This document shows, piece by piece, positions 24,240 to 36,115 of a DNA stretch of 64,000 nt. The first letter of the stretch is position 1. Every line of letters begins with the position of its first letter. The notes beneath the pieces are model-generated. The model ran no database searches, was not told where the DNA came from, and saw only the letters and a list, made by a program, of their open reading frames with translations. The DNA lies in contig CM066292.1 in NCBI GenBank assembly GCA_033816765.1, positions 744,001-808,000 of the forward strand, given 5' to 3'. Source of the DNA: Nothopassalora personata. Taxonomy: Eukaryota > Ascomycota > Dothideomycetes > Mycosphaerellales > Mycosphaerellaceae. A program made the position numbers and the translations under genes.

Positions 24240-25895
24240 CTAGGAGGACAATTCCTCTTCAGATTCTTCGCTATCTAGCAAGTCTACTTGACAGGTGCGT
24301 ACGTTATGCCCCGACTCGCCACATCGCTTGCAGCGTCGTAGCCTTGGTGCTGGCCGAACACCATCTAGCGACTCTCTACTTACTTCCTGCCTCCTAGTAT
24401 CCTCTGGAGGTATCAATTGCGACGCCTCATCGAAGGTTAGAGACCCTCTAGACTGAATATACTTGCGCTTTCGTGCTTTCCGCTGTGTAAGGGCCTCGTT
24501 AGACTTGCGTAGCTCACTGATCTCGCTTCGCATAAGAGCCATCTGATGCGCTATCTCTCTACTCCCTTTCACAAGCTGATGCACCCCTTCCTGTAACGAG
24601 TTTGGCGATGAACCTGCCCGGGCACGCATTTTGTTCGTTACTAGTGTCGATTGAGAGTCGAATTCTTTTGCAGTTCGTGGTGTCTTCGACTCCCAAGGGG
24701 TAGAGTCCGGAGCTGGAGGCGTTGGCGTACGTAGCTTAACATCAAGCTTGTCTATCACTGCCTGTGGATTGAATGGAACCAAACCAGCGCCTCTGAAGCT
24801 CGATAGGATGTTCTCCTGTCTAAATACAGCGTCATGGGCAGCCCGGAAGGCGCGTAGGAACTCTACTTTGTCGATATGAGTGATGCGCTGGCGTGCCAAG
24901 CCCGAGAGCTGAGCACCGTATGCCTTCTTCAAAGGCGAATAGCAACCCACATCCAATGGCTGGAGTAAGTGCGAGGCGTGTGATGGCATACATAGGGCCA
25001 AGATCTTGTATTCCTTGCACAGATTCTGGAATGCCTTCGAGTTGTGGCTCTCGTGGCCATCGATAATGAGCAGTCTCCATGCCCCAGTCGTACGAGCTAC
25101 AGTATGCTTCTGGAAATGCTCCAGCCACCGTATACCGAACTCATTGTTGGTCCAGCCGTTCTCTGTTAGCCCGATTGTCCAGTCTGGACCCAAGTTGCCG
25201 TCTTGGTACCAGGTACTGATGTGCTGTTTGCCTGCAAGGATGACGTAGGGTGGGAGCGCTGTTCCGTCTGCACAGATGGTCTCAATCACTGTTGCCCATT
25301 CTCTGTTGCCCTGTTGGACGACCTTCCTCTTTCCACCACGCCTTTCTGAACCCGTAACGACGCTCTGCGACGTAATAACACCCATCATAAACCCTGTCTC
25401 GTCAAAGTTGTAGGTGTCCTGGTCGAGGATGCCATACTTCTCCTTCATATTACGCACAAGCAAGAACCACTTCTCGATAACGTCTGGATCTTCCATTAGG
25501 GCTCGCTGACGATCGTATCCACGTGTCATGCGAACCTTTAGCTCACGATGCCGGTCTGTCCAATTGAGACCAGCGGGCTTGAGGCCCTTCTCTTGTAGCA
25601 ATGAATCGGCCATTGCTCGTACGCTAGCCTTTGATGGCGGGAAACCTCTAAGATCCAGCTCGAGTATGTACTCAAGTATCACCCTCTCTTCTAGCTCTGT
25701 AAGCTTCTTCGAATTGGGCTCGCAGTCACCCCGAGGAGGTCGTCCATTCAATCGATACCCTAGTGTGGTTCGAGACGCGTCGTACACCTTTGCAGCAAGT
25801 CGATTCGTGATTGTCGCGTCGCGTTTCGTGGCCTGGACAGCTAAGGTCAGTTTGGCCTCGTTTGAAGACAATACACGCTGTAATGGTGGTTGCAT
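24240..25895 (-). CDS. pogo/Fot-family DDE transposase
   Basis: 551 residues from ATG at 25895; an in-frame ATG at 25973 would add 26 residues encoded by the inverted repeat, so the inner start is preferred. It cuts and pastes its own element at TA sites, in the nucleus. The N-terminal ~150 residues have the helix-turn-helix character of CENP-B/pogo DNA-binding domains (TLGYRLNGRPPRG, then a WTDRHRELKVR-type Tc5 HTH). The catalytic triad is visible: D165 in NFDETGF, D279 in IIDGHESHNS, D315 in LLQPLDVGCYSPLKKAY, with 35 residues between the last two (DD35D). The C-terminus is charged, coiled-coil-like, and has a CCHC knuckle (CKRCGESGHNVRTC) near residue 520. No frameshift or stop is present and both termini are intact, so it may be active. 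Confidence 0.95.
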   Translation of the reverse strand: MQPPLQRVLSSNEAKLTLAVQATKRDATITNRLAAKVYDASRTTLGYRLNGRPPRGDCEPNSKKLTELEERVILEYILELDLRGFPPSKASVRAMADSLLQEKGLKPAGLNWTDRHRELKVRMTRGYDRQRALMEDPDVIEKWFLLVRNMKEKYGILDQDTYNFDETGFMMGVITSQSVVTGSERRGGKRKVVQQGNREWATVIETICADGTALPPYVILAGKQHISTWYQDGNLGPDWTIGLTENGWTNNEFGIRWLEHFQKHTVARTTGAWRLLIIDGHESHNSKAFQNLCKEYKILALCMPSHASHLLQPLDVGCYSPLKKAYGAQLSGLARQRITHIDKVEFLRAFRAAHDAVFRQENILSSFRGAGLVPFNPQAVIDKLDVKLRTPTPPAPDSTPWESKTPRTAKEFDSQSTLVTNKMRARAGSSPNSLQEGVHQLVKGSREIAHQMALMRSEISELRKSNEALTQRKARKRKYIQSRGSLTFDEASQLIPPEDTRRQEVSRESLDGVRPAPRLRRCKRCGESGHNVRTCQVDLLDSEESEEELSS

Positions 25896-25905
25896 AGCTG
25901 TATCT

Positions 25906-25975
25906 GTGGAAGTGGTACAGTTCTTGGCAAAAGTGGCCCGCTCGGTGGTGTGGCCCGCTCGGTGGTGAAGCACGT
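25906..25975 (-). repeat. Terminal inverted repeat, right, of the pogo-type transposon
   Basis: Exact inverted copy of 24122-24191, followed by TA at 25976-25977. Confidence 0.95.
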
Positions 25976-25977
25976 TA

Positions 25978-26349
25978 CGTCTACTATTAGATTACCCTAT
26001 GTTATAGGTATTATACTATTCAAAATCTTAATAGCATCTATAATACTAGTCGCCTTATCTTCTAGCACTCCTTCCTAACTAGAATTGTAATATATAATAC
26101 AATCTAGATCTACTATAGTAATATCCTTAGAGAGGTTAATAAAGTATAAAGAGTATAGTTCTATATACCTTGTTAATGTAACATAGGTCTAAGTATATTA
26201 AAAGATATTCTAGGGGTTAATATAGAGACGTAGCATTATTTAACCGTATAACTTATTAATTGTCGTTACCTATAAGAAATAGATACTTAAGCGCGGCTCG
26301 AAGGTTCGAAGATTTTAGAGGGAGGTTATTACGGTACTTAGTAGTAGTG

Positions 26350-26448
<99 letters not shown>

Positions 26449-27923
26449 CTAAGGACTTTATAGTTAGGTCCTTAATAGATATCCTTAATCTAGCTAATAA
26501 TATCGCTAGTAACTATAATTTTACATAGGGTATAGTAGAAGTAAGTCGTACGTAGTCTCTTCCTATTGTCTATAACTACTAAGTTATTAGGTAGATCTAA
26601 ATTAGATAGATCTAAGGGAAAGATTAGTAGAGAGGTAGCATTATTAAATTACTCCGGCGGTGTAAAGGTAAATAGATAGGACTCTATAATGCCCTTTAGC
26701 TCTTTACAATCTTCTACTATAAAAGCATTATTTATCCATTACTATAGTATATAGATATATTACTACTTAGAAGAATCCGCGTATAACGCGCCTAACGCGT
26801 TACTATTATTATTAGAGTTCTCTACGCTCTTATTAGTTATTAGATTCTTAATAGATTTAACCTAGTTTATTAAAGTTATAGGGATTATAGGAGCTTTTAC
26901 TATTAACTAATTAAGTGGTTTGAAACTACTATTAACTTTACGTTATTAATTAAAATAAGCTAGCTTTCTTTATAAAGGCTAGTGTAGTTCTTACATAAGG
27001 AGTAGTTAATAGGCGTATTAGTAAGGATTTTAATAGGTAGGCGCTACCTAATTTTCCTCTAACTACGAGAGTCATAGTACGTGGGCTACTAAGCCGGTTC
27101 TTCTATCCCCTTAGTCTATACTATGTTTTACTTATAGTAATATATTTATAGGTTATAGTATTACTTAGAATCTTTAGCCGGTTCTACTATTACTATCTAT
27201 TCTATAGACGTAGTATGCTCTAATATTAGTATAGATAGGTTATAGAACGTAGTCTTATTAAATAGTACGTTCTTTATACGTATAATCCTATTCTTAGATA
27301 GATCCTATATACGATAGATATTATTAGAGCCGTATCTAACTAGATATCTAATAAGAGCTTACTCTTTAAGCTTCTTAGTCTTACTTAGTTAATCTAGTCT
27401 ATAAATATAGACATAAGCTAAGCATCTATATACTACTATATACCTAATGTTTAGTATAAGGCCAATTACTAATTTAAAGGGAGTCTTCTATTCCTTTAGT
27501 AAAATTAGGAATCTCTAGAGAATATAGTATACTACTACTATATAATCTAACTATAACGTCTTAGGTAGATTAGTATAGATCTATATTATACGTGCTATTG
27601 TAATAATAAGAGCACTAACCATTTCTACTAGATCCTACTATAGACTATAATCTATAGTAGGTCGCTAAGTAATTTTTTCACTACTAATAAGTAAGTAAAA
27701 GGTTGTACTAATAGCTAATTTATTATTACTATAGAAGTAAAAAAACTTATGACCTAGAAAGTTAATAAAGCTTAATAGACTATAAAAGTAAGATAGGACT
27801 AACTACTAGTCCTTATTCTTAGAAGTAAACTAGAAAGAGCTATAGGTATCTATAATATAGAAGTAAACTAGCTAACGGTTGCTATTATAAGCGGGCTTAA
27901 ACTTAGCTAATTCTATAGCTATA
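25978..27923 (-). pseudogene. Ty1/copia pol relic: integrase C-terminal part and linker
   Basis: On the minus strand at about 27660-27290 the frame reads like a copia integrase end: LVEMVSALIITIARI, NLPKTL-LDY, KTPFKLVIG, CLAYVYI, KKLKEQALIRYLVRYG, with TAG at Gln/Trp sites. This corresponds to the NG-AER...LPK-LW-E...TP-E region of copia integrases. The stretch nearer 25978 is presumably the integrase-RT linker and carries a GTA microsatellite. The same family is present on the plus strand at 49560-51480. Confidence 0.65.
26341..26447. repeat. (GTA)n microsatellite
   Basis: About 107 bp of almost uninterrupted gta/tag triplets. The open frame through it (a poly-Val run) is not a gene. GTA contains neither CA nor TG, so it is stable under RIP and may have expanded from RIPed sequence. 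Confidence 0.95.
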
Positions 27924-28245
27924 TGTTACGGACACGTTCATTCGCTACGAACAACAAGGGTTCATGCAGGCTGCGAGGCAGCAGGACTAAGGCTAAATGA
28001 CTTAGAATTTAGGACTAAGGCCGAGTGACTTAGAATTAGGACTGAGGCTAAGCGACTTAGATTAGTTATGCTAAGACATAGTACTATATAGACGACGCTC
28101 TTTTGCAAGTAGATAGGAGCCTCGTGCTCACCTCATTTTAAGTATACTACTATATACTGTTTAGGACCACTACCTTTCTAACGAGAGAGAGACATCCCTG
28201 TAAAGATCCAAGCCCAGTTAGGATAACGTACAGCGGTTTCTAACA
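27924..28245 (+). repeat. Un-RIPed solo LTR
   Basis: 322 bp from tgttacggacacg to ggtttctaaca with a perfect 5-bp duplication ctata at 27919-27923 and 28246-28250. The TGTTACGG start is that of family A LTRs here. Three ~27-bp repeats based on aggactaaggctaa-tgacttagaatt lie at 27988-28068. CA and TG are abundant, so it arrived after most RIP of the copia relic around it. No internal element sequence is adjacent, so it is a recombined solo LTR. Confidence 0.85.
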
Positions 28246-29370
28246 CTATATACCTATAGGGTGTAGTTAAATAAACGGGCTATACTATATTATTAACTTT
28301 ATAGGCTTTAGCTAAACTATAGAACCTACAGTATATAGTAAGTAGGGTCTTTAGACTATTATTAACAATTATATCCTCTACTCTAAGCAGTAGTTAATAA
28401 ATCCGCTTAGGGCTAATATAACTAAAGATCTAATGCTATTAGTAGCCTAAGAGCTTAGGGTATTTAGTAAAGATTTTACTAGATATAGCTATGTCTATAG
28501 CGCCTCTAGTACTATTTATAACTACTATAACCGTACGGTTATTACAATTGATATTTAAGTACTTAGTAGTCTTATTAGTAACACTATTACACTTACTAAC
28601 CGTATTAATAAAGTGTACTATACGGTACTCCTTAGTTTTCTTAGGGAGGATAAGCCTATTAGATAATAGCTATTAATAGACTATTAGTAATTAAGATAGC
28701 GTATCTATCTTAAAGAAGAAGATTATGCTTGTAGGGCAATATATATCTATACGGATACATAATATAATATTTATATAAAACCTAGTATAGTAAGTAACAT
28801 CTTATAGAGTAAATAGATATTTCTAGAAAGTTATGTTAACTTACCCTAAGGCTATAATTAAAAAGGTAGCTATACTAGCTTCGATCTACGATATAGTAAG
28901 TTGCTTAGTAATAAATCTATACCTTACTATTGTAAGTTATAGTAATTCATTATATAGGTATCTAAGCAGTTATTATATACCTAGCAATCCCTAAAGTTAA
29001 AGCCTAAATTAGTAATTAAGCTTAAGAGGACTATAAGACTAGTAAACCGTTTAGTATCTAAGAATAAAGTAGATATTCTACTATCTACAATTGTTTAGTC
29101 TCGTCTTCTATCCGTACGACTATTACAATTTAATATAGTAATAAGTCGCTTACTATTATTACCTAAGTAGTAGTTAATAAAGTTTTTAAGGTACTTCTAC
29201 TACTTAGAGCGCTAATTCTTTAGTAGATGCTTTCTTAGATTAATTATATTATATAAGAATATACTACTATAGCAATTATTTTTAGTTTACCTATAATATT
29301 CTAGTAGCTAATTAGTCTACTATTATATAGTCTATCCTTACTATTATTATAGAGCCTATCACCCTTTCTA
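28246..29370 (-). pseudogene. Degraded sequence, probably 5' part of the copia relic
   Basis: RIPed sequence upstream (minus strand) of the copia integrase. By position it should hold protease and gag. I see no decisive motif; the 61-codon frame at 28491-28676 is not credible as a gene. Confidence 0.35.
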
Positions 29371-29381
29371 CCGTAGCTATT

Positions 29382-29857
29382 TATTACGGTTCGACGTAAA
29401 GAACTATACGAGACAGGGCTAGAGAAGAGAATCTGAAAGATAAGGACTAATTAATAAAACATAGAGAGGGTCTACGGGCCTAGTTACGTATACGACTATA
29501 TGCATCGTGTATAGTTCTAGACGATTATAGCGGTAGCGTATAGTTAACTATAACTATATGACTAGACGACCGGACGTATAGACGTTTAGTTAGATACTAT
29601 AAGCTAGTATAAGAATCTCCTTTATATTTAGGAACGCTAAGGAAGCCTTATAGTTCTAACGTGTTTAACTTACTATTTAATATTACTATTTAGAATATAC
29701 CAAAACCTAACCTCTACTATACTGTTTCTTAAGTCTTTATAAGACTAGGACAACTACTGCTTCTTACTCTCCCTCCACTTCTTATCGGCCCGAGAATAAA
29801 CCTAATTAAGCTTATCTTCTTAGCTTATAATATTATTAGGTTATACTAAGCCTAACA
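29382..29857 (+). repeat. Family A solo LTR (RIPed)
   Basis: Starts tattacggttcgacg and ends ttatactaagcctaaca, matching family A LTRs, especially from ctcctttatatttaggaacg onward. The flanks ctatt and atatt agree at four of five positions, fitting a decayed target duplication. No gag or pol adjoins it. Confidence 0.65.
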
Positions 29858-29991
29858 ATATTATAACGGTTACTTAACTAGTATAGTTTAATAAGCTCTC
29901 TATCTATAGCTATAGTATCTAGTATACTATACACTACTTATATCTCCTTAAAAGATAGGTATAGTAGTTCTATTAGTTTAGTAACCGTTAG

Positions 29992-30233
29992 TTATTATTA
30001 GATTATACTAAACCTAATAATATTATAAGTTAAGAAGATAAGCTTAATCGGGTTTATTCTTAGGCTAATAGACGTTAAGAGAGAGTAATAAAGTAGTAGT
30101 GTCTTAGTCTTATAAACATTTAAGAGACAATATAGTAGAGGTTAGATTTTAGTATATTCTCAATAGTAATATTAAATAGCGAGTTAAACGTATTAAAACC
30201 GTAAGGGGTTTTTAACGTTCCCAAATATAAAGG
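29992..30233 (-). repeat. Family A LTR fragment (RIPed)
   Basis: Reverse orientation: matches the 1614-1860 portion of the LTR at 1614-2034 (aatattataagttaagaagataagc through ttcccaaatataaagga). The U3 part is missing or unrecognisable. Confidence 0.6.
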
Positions 30234-31549
30234 ACATTATTCTTTAATCTATCTTAATCTATTAATCCGTTCTTTAGATTAAATAGAGTAGTAGATAGTT
30301 AGACGTTATACTCTATTCTAATGTATTAATCTATTCTATAGATTACATAGAGTAATAGATTATCCTATAGTAGCTATACTTAGCCGTAGCCGTGCCTATT
30401 TAACTATAAAGGCTCTAATTAGTCGCTAGGTATTAGCTTAATCTAATCTATAATAGTTATTAATAAGGATCTATATATTCCTATACATTTAGCAACTTAG
30501 TAGGGAGCTCTTACTAACGATTAAATTTATCCTATTTATTATAGCTCTTAAGGATAATATTGCCTACTAGCAATACTCCGGATATGCTAGGTATGTTGGT
30601 ACTAGCTATATTAAATCGATCGAATAGGCCCTCTAGTAGAAGTCTCTATGTAGATCTACTAGGATAGTAGACTATACTAGGGGATATAGTAGCTAATAAT
30701 AAGATAATGTCGTATTAGTTTAGTTTATAACAATATAAAGCCTTAAAGACTATAATAAAATACACGTAGTGAATAAGTAAGCGCTTATTAGGTTTGTAAC
30801 TACTACGTTATAGGTATTAGATAGTAAGCTAATTTTTTAGTTAAAATATTTACCTAGTTAGGCTTATATATTAATTAGTTAAAGGACTAGTTTAAAGTAG
30901 ACTATATATTATATATGTCTATCTAAGACTATATATACTTAAAAGGAATAGATATAAGTAAATAACTAAGTAGATAACCTAACTACTTAGTAGTAAATGA
31001 ACCTTAAAGTTTAAGCCGAGATATAAGCCTAATTACACTAGATTATAATAGATTACTCTAGGAGGAAAAGTCCTGTAGTAAGAATACTCTCTAAGGTATA
31101 AATAGTCCGTTCTTTATAAGATTATATAGGTCTTCTTAGCATACGAGCGCTAGCGAAAGAGCCTACTCCTTTATAGCTATAAAGATAGAACGAACGTTAT
31201 ATCTAGTCTTATTAGTCTTATCTTATTTACTTTATATTATACTACCCTAATAATGGTACTACTTACTCTTACTATATATACCGGTTAGTAGACTTATAGT
31301 TATTATTCTTTATTATTACTATATTACTATTAAATTTCCACTAAGTTCTTAGTACGTAATCTATATAATATAAAATACTAATTTCTTACTTCTCTTCTGT
31401 TTATATCTTCTCTAGATAGTTTAATATATAGGTATTTACATAGGTATAGTATAATATACCTAGGTATCCTAACGCCCTTCAGTTAAGAAACTAAGGCTAC
31501 TACGTCTCTTCTCTTAACTGTATACTCTACAAACGGGTTACTACTGTAT
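30234..31549. other. RIP-degraded DNA, nothing recognised
   Basis: No open frame of note, no motif and no clear match elsewhere in the window, apart from a short similarity of 30880-30960 (reversed) to 42050-42110. It is presumably old transposon sequence. Confidence 0.4.
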
Positions 31550-32640
31550 TATATTAAGGTTTAAAATGGCTAGTTTAGGGAAATATATAGGAAATAGATA
31601 GTCCTATGTAGTCATAACTATAGTATAATATTTTACCTACTATAGATCCTATATATTATTATATAGGAGGAGCGTATATCTTGTTTTGTTTATATAGCTT
31701 TCTTTTCCGGCCGCTATATAGACTTTATATAAAAGAGACGTAGTTTACCCTTAATAATGTACTTACGTTAATTACTCTATAGAGACGTAGGACTCTCTAT
31801 AGCTAACTGCTATATATATATTAAGATAGTAACTAGGTATATAATATAAACTATATCTAGAAGCTCTCCTAGGGTCCGGTTTAAATATACCTAGAATATA
31901 GTGGGTATGTATTTACTAGCCTTAAAAGTATAACTAGGTATTTATAGAAACTACATTATACCTTAACCATAGTCTTCTATTAATTACTAGCGTAAGCATA
32001 TATTTAGTAATACGCGTCTTTGACGTTAAGTAATATAAAGTATTATACGTATATAATACATTCCAGAAACTCTTTAATTAGTAGTAGTAGATACCTATCC
32101 TTAATAATTATAGTCTAAACACTATAGTAATTAACGTAAAATTTTATTGTACTATCTTTCTTTAGTATAAAAGTATAGGGTAGTCTATAGAGCTTATACT
32201 ATAGTATATCCTAAAACCTATAAGGTTTTCTTTAAGACACTTACGTAACATATTTAGCTCCGTTCCTAAGATATCATATAGGAGCCTATATTACGTATTT
32301 AATTAGAAGAATTGCTATATATATCTTATAGACATTTAAAGAAGGCCTTCTATAGTATAGGCTCTTCTTTAACTTTTATATATGTATAGTACGCCTTATA
32401 TAGCTTCTTTAGATCTCCTTTAGAAATTCTATAGCCTCCTAGACTAGGACTAAATTAATAGGGAATGACTAAGGAGTTTTCTCCTAGGCTATAAGGTAGT
32501 TAAAGATAAATTTATAGTACTTCTTAAGAAACTTACTATAATAGATTAGGTTATAATTGAGCTTCACTAATTCTCTTTTTATTAATTAACTAATTGTTCT
32601 ATTTATATTCTATATAAGTCCTAAATTAGATAACGTAGGT
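31550..32640 (-). pseudogene. Third gypsy-type pol relic (reverse transcriptase)
   Basis: On the minus strand near 32200-31980 the translation reads TFILKKDSTI-FYVNY, then IIIKDRYLLLLI and NVKDAYY, which is the gypsy RT pattern FVKKKDGSLR-CVDYRALN, KDRYPLPLI, DLKDAY. It does not match families A or B closely. It is heavily RIPed, with boundaries uncertain by several hundred bases. Confidence 0.5.
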
Positions 32641-32649
32641 AGCTTACCC

Positions 32650-33692
32650 TACTCTTTTCTTTATAATAGGAGAAAAAATGCCCTTTAGCGATAAAAATCT
32701 ATTAAAGTCAATATAGTTCCTTATTTAAAATAGTACTTAGACTCTCTTACCTTACGGATGCCGGAACTTGGCCGTGCTCTCTTTATACCGTAAAAGCCAA
32801 TCCTTAATATAATCATAATAGCTATAGTAGTATAGAGCTAGACTCTAATAGTTAGCTTATATATTTTTTTTACTAGTTCCTATACTCTTACTCTAATATT
32901 TATAATTGCGAGAAGAGTCTTTAAGCTACGTATACCTCCCTTTAAACTACGTATATAAACCGCCCTATTATAAAATATACCGTATTTAAAAGCCCTTTTT
33001 AAGCGTAATCCAAAGATTTCTAAAGTAGGTTACTACGTAAGATTAAATAAGTTCTATCTCTTTTTATTAAAAGTAGTTTAAAGTCCTCTCTTCTTTTATC
33101 TTTTAACCTTTAGCTACGGTTAACTACCCCTTTAGTTTAGCGCTCCCGACTATAAAAATCTAAGTCTAAAACTTAAATCCGATCGTTACTTCCTGAGGTA
33201 AGGGAGAGATATATAAGACTAAGACTTTTCTTTCATAATAGTTTCTAGAATAATAACATACTTTTTCTTAAAATACTCTATATTCTATAGTTCTAATTAG
33301 GTAGAACCTAAGGAGAAACGAGGAATTAAAAGGGTCTATAGGCTAATACTATGCCTAGTAGAAGAACTAGGATATTAGTTATAAAACTAAGGACTTCAGT
33401 TTAAGGCTACTTCTTTCTACTAGAATAGTATCCCCTAGAGCACTGTCCGATACTTTAGGGAGCTCTCTACTATATAAAGAAGACGTACATTATAGTAGGC
33501 CCGGATACTTAAGAGTATAAGAGATTCTCTTCTCCTCTATAGTATACCTTCTTATACTTAGTAGAAAGAAGATTACTCTAGTATCGTAAGTACGCTAGAA
33601 CCTAAATACAATTAGGAATAGAGTAATTAGGTAGCTCTCTTAGCGTAAAGCTACTATAAGTTACTTTTTACATTAAACTACTACTAAAATAA
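32650..33692 (+). repeat. Repeat family E, plus-strand copy, first part
   Basis: The 32650-32830 block resembles 51555-51740 (cctttcggcgataaaaacctc type sequence). The 33110-33690 block is the reverse of 21540-22060. It is interrupted at 33692 by a SINE-like copy and resumes at 34592. No coding domain is recognised. Confidence 0.5.
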
Positions 33693-34578
33693 GTCGTTCT
33701 ATAGAGAGCGCCTTTACGCGGCGGACGACGTAAGTATCTTCGCTATAGTAAAGAGAAACTAAGACTCTCCCTCTCGATCACTCCCTCTTAAAACACGACG
33801 TTCTTCGTCGAAAAAGAAGAAATACTTAATAAGTAACGCCTATTTCGAAGCCTACGACGTAACGGATACCTTTACTACGATATAAAGAAGAGAATAGAAG
33901 AGAGGAGAAGCAAGAATACGCCCGGATACCTATTAACGAAGACGCTCGATACTATACGAAAGGAGGGGAACATAGCGGCCTCTCTCACTAGATAACGACG
34001 GCTATTAAAGTACCTAGGTAACTTAGAGGAACTAAGAGAGGTAGTAAACCGTGTAAACTACTACTTAGTATAGCTAGAACTAAGAGAGGCTACAAACTAC
34101 GTCGATTATAAGAGGTCTAGGTACTACGGGTCTACGAGGAACTAAAACCTCGGGCCCGTTATAAGATAGTCGAAGGATAGAGATATAGGTTATTCGAGGT
34201 ACTACCTCTCTCTCTCTCTCTCTTTCTACGTTTCGTACGACGGGGTCGTACGGCGTAGGTAAGAAATAGCCCTTAGTCGCAATCTAGAACGACCGCGCGA
34301 CCGGTCGGTCGGTCGTAAAACTTATCTCGCCTAGGGTAAGGCGATAAACTACAATTCTTAAAACAAGATATAACTGCCGGGTACGCGACGTACTACGCCG
34401 CAATATATTCGACTTACGCCTCGAATAGCGAGCCTTACTCGCATCTTTTAAGGAGTTTTTACGTCCGGGGTATAACGGACTTTTCTCCTTCTCTTAAATT
34501 TTGCTCTCGTTCTTAAGACCCGTATTATATAGTCTTAGAGTTAAATAGCACGTTAATAGAAGTATCATTATTATTATT
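33693..34578 (+). mobile_element. SINE-like retroposon (family D), RIPed
   Basis: Starts gtcgttctatagagagcgcc and ends with the conserved terminus and an attattatt-type tail. The target duplication is actactaaaataa (33680-33692) versus actactgaaataa (34579-34591), one RIP-type difference. It is longer than the un-RIPed copies and contains the gtaaaccgtgtaaact / ctagaactaagagaggc block shared with them. Confidence 0.8.
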
Positions 34579-34591
34579 ACTACTGAAATAA

Positions 34592-35304
34592 GGTAAAATA
34601 GACGTTAATTCCTTCTTTTATATTATAGGAGAAGAGTATAACCTTACTAGCCCGTGTATACTAAAAGAGTAGTCTACGGGTATTATTCTCTCTATAAATA
34701 AGGTAAATAAAGTTAAATAGAAGAAGTTTATTACCTTTACCGGTAAGAAAAGGTTAAATTGTTTTATAGAGATCTCTATATATATCTTGTCTTAAAAGCA
34801 ATTTAAAGTACTTAGGATAGTCTAATCTAATACCCTAGAGCCTAAATCTAAGTTTAACGAAGCCTATTTATTAGTTATTAACGCTACGCTTTTTACTAAA
34901 GGGAACTAAAATAAATAGGGTAAGATACTTGAATTAATAGATCTTTTTAAAGACATTTCTAAGCATAAAGCCCACCTAATAGTAATAGTAAAGATTAAAA
35001 GTACCTATCTACCCTAGAGAGGTTAGTTACTAAGCTTACTAAGCTAACTAATAGCTAGAAATAGCCTACGGGAACCTAAAAGGTATAGAGCTAAGAACTA
35101 ACTTTCGTAAGTATCGTCTCTAGAGGTAACTCTATTATTTAGACTTAGCATACAGAATTGTACTAGAACCTATCTAGATTAACACTAGGTTCTATCCTAA
35201 GATAGGCTAAAGTACTACTAAATAGACTAAAGTTTAAAGCCGTAAGGCCCCTACTATAGGTAGGGGTAGCCGGACGTCCTAGGGATTAATAATATAGGTA
35301 AAAC
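34592..35304 (+). repeat. Repeat family E, plus-strand copy, middle part
   Basis: Continues family E between two SINE-like insertions; 34980-35080 matches the reverse of 21010-21110. RIPed, no domain recognised. Confidence 0.5.
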
Positions 35305-35319
35305 TACTCTCGATACTAT

Positions 35320-36100
35320 ATAGAGAGCGCCTTCAGTCGTCCTATAGAGAGCGCCTTCACGCGGCGGACGACGTAAGTATCTTCGTTACGACGAAGAGAA
35401 ACTAAGACTCTCTCTCTCGAAAAATACAAGCCTACTCGACTCGAAACAAGAAAAGACAGGTCGGACGAACCGAACGAACGAGATACGCTCAAAATCTACA
35501 AACAAGAACTCCGGAACTGCGAGAAGGGAAAGCGACGTACATAGCGTACACGTCGCTCGAACAACGAAGGCGCTGTCTACCTGTCGTCCCGGCAAACCAC
35601 GTAAACTGCCGGCTGGAACCAAGAGAGGCGTTTAGGGGCGCAAACCACGTATACTGCACGGCTGGAACCAAGAGAGGCCGAGGGGGGGACGACAGCGAGG
35701 CCACTGCGACCGAGGAGCTACACTCGAGACCGGAGAACGCGACTGGATTGAAACAGAGGCAACGGGTGTTTCTTGGGATTTTGCTCTGTGCGTACGGGTA
35801 CGGCCGGCTTGGCTTTTTAAAACAAGAACGAGACACGGGCGCAAAACTTGTCTCGCCCGGGGCAAGGCGACAAACCGCAATTCTCGACAAGACACGACTA
35901 CCGGGTACGCGCGTACTACGCCGCAATATATTCGATTTATGGTTCGAATAGCGAGCGTTGCTCGCATCTTTTAAGGAGTTTTTACGTCCGGGGTACGACG
36001 GGGCTTTTCTCCTTCTCTCAAATTTTGGTCTCGTTCTCGAGACCCGTGTTGCATAGTCTTTGACTCAAATAGCACGTTAATGGAATAATCAATCAATCAA
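35320..36100 (+). mobile_element. SINE-like retroposon (family D), full length, un-RIPed
   Basis: About 780 bp with a perfect 15-bp target duplication tactctcgatactat (35305-35319 and 36101-36115). It ends in a short tandem tail (aataatcaatcaatcaa) and has no terminal inverted repeats or LTRs; together these mark target-primed retroposition. The first ~20 bp are partly doubled (tagagagcgccttca twice). Internally, two ~45-bp repeats around ggctggaaccaagagaggc lie near 35590-35680. I see no convincing pol III boxes and no credible protein; the small frames inside are incidental. It is about 99 percent identical by eye to 42864-43624. Confidence 0.85.
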
Positions 36101-36115
36101 TACTCTCGATACTAT

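Larger units (their letters stand above)
24122..25975 (-). mobile_element. Intact pogo/Fot-type DNA transposon
   Basis: 1854 bp between two TA dinucleotides (24120-24121 and 25976-25977), the usual target duplication of this superfamily. The 70-bp terminal inverted repeats are identical over their whole length and each contains two copies of a caccaccgagcgggcca motif. One long transposase gene fills the interior. Composition is normal (CA and TG abundant), so this copy was never RIPed although the DNA on both sides is. It interrupts a copia reverse transcriptase relic. Confidence 0.95.

Noticed and set aside
24832..25968. Frames on either strand within the transposon (for example plus 25528-25968)
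   Set aside because: They are shadows of the pogo transposase, which has clear catalytic motifs.
26260..26463. 67-codon frame ending in a poly-Val run
   Set aside because: It is translation of a GTA microsatellite.
35386..36063. Several overlapping frames of 67-145 codons, repeated at 42914-43591
   Set aside because: They lie on both strands inside the SINE-like element, differ in no way expected of selection, and have no domain; they persist because the copies are un-RIPed.
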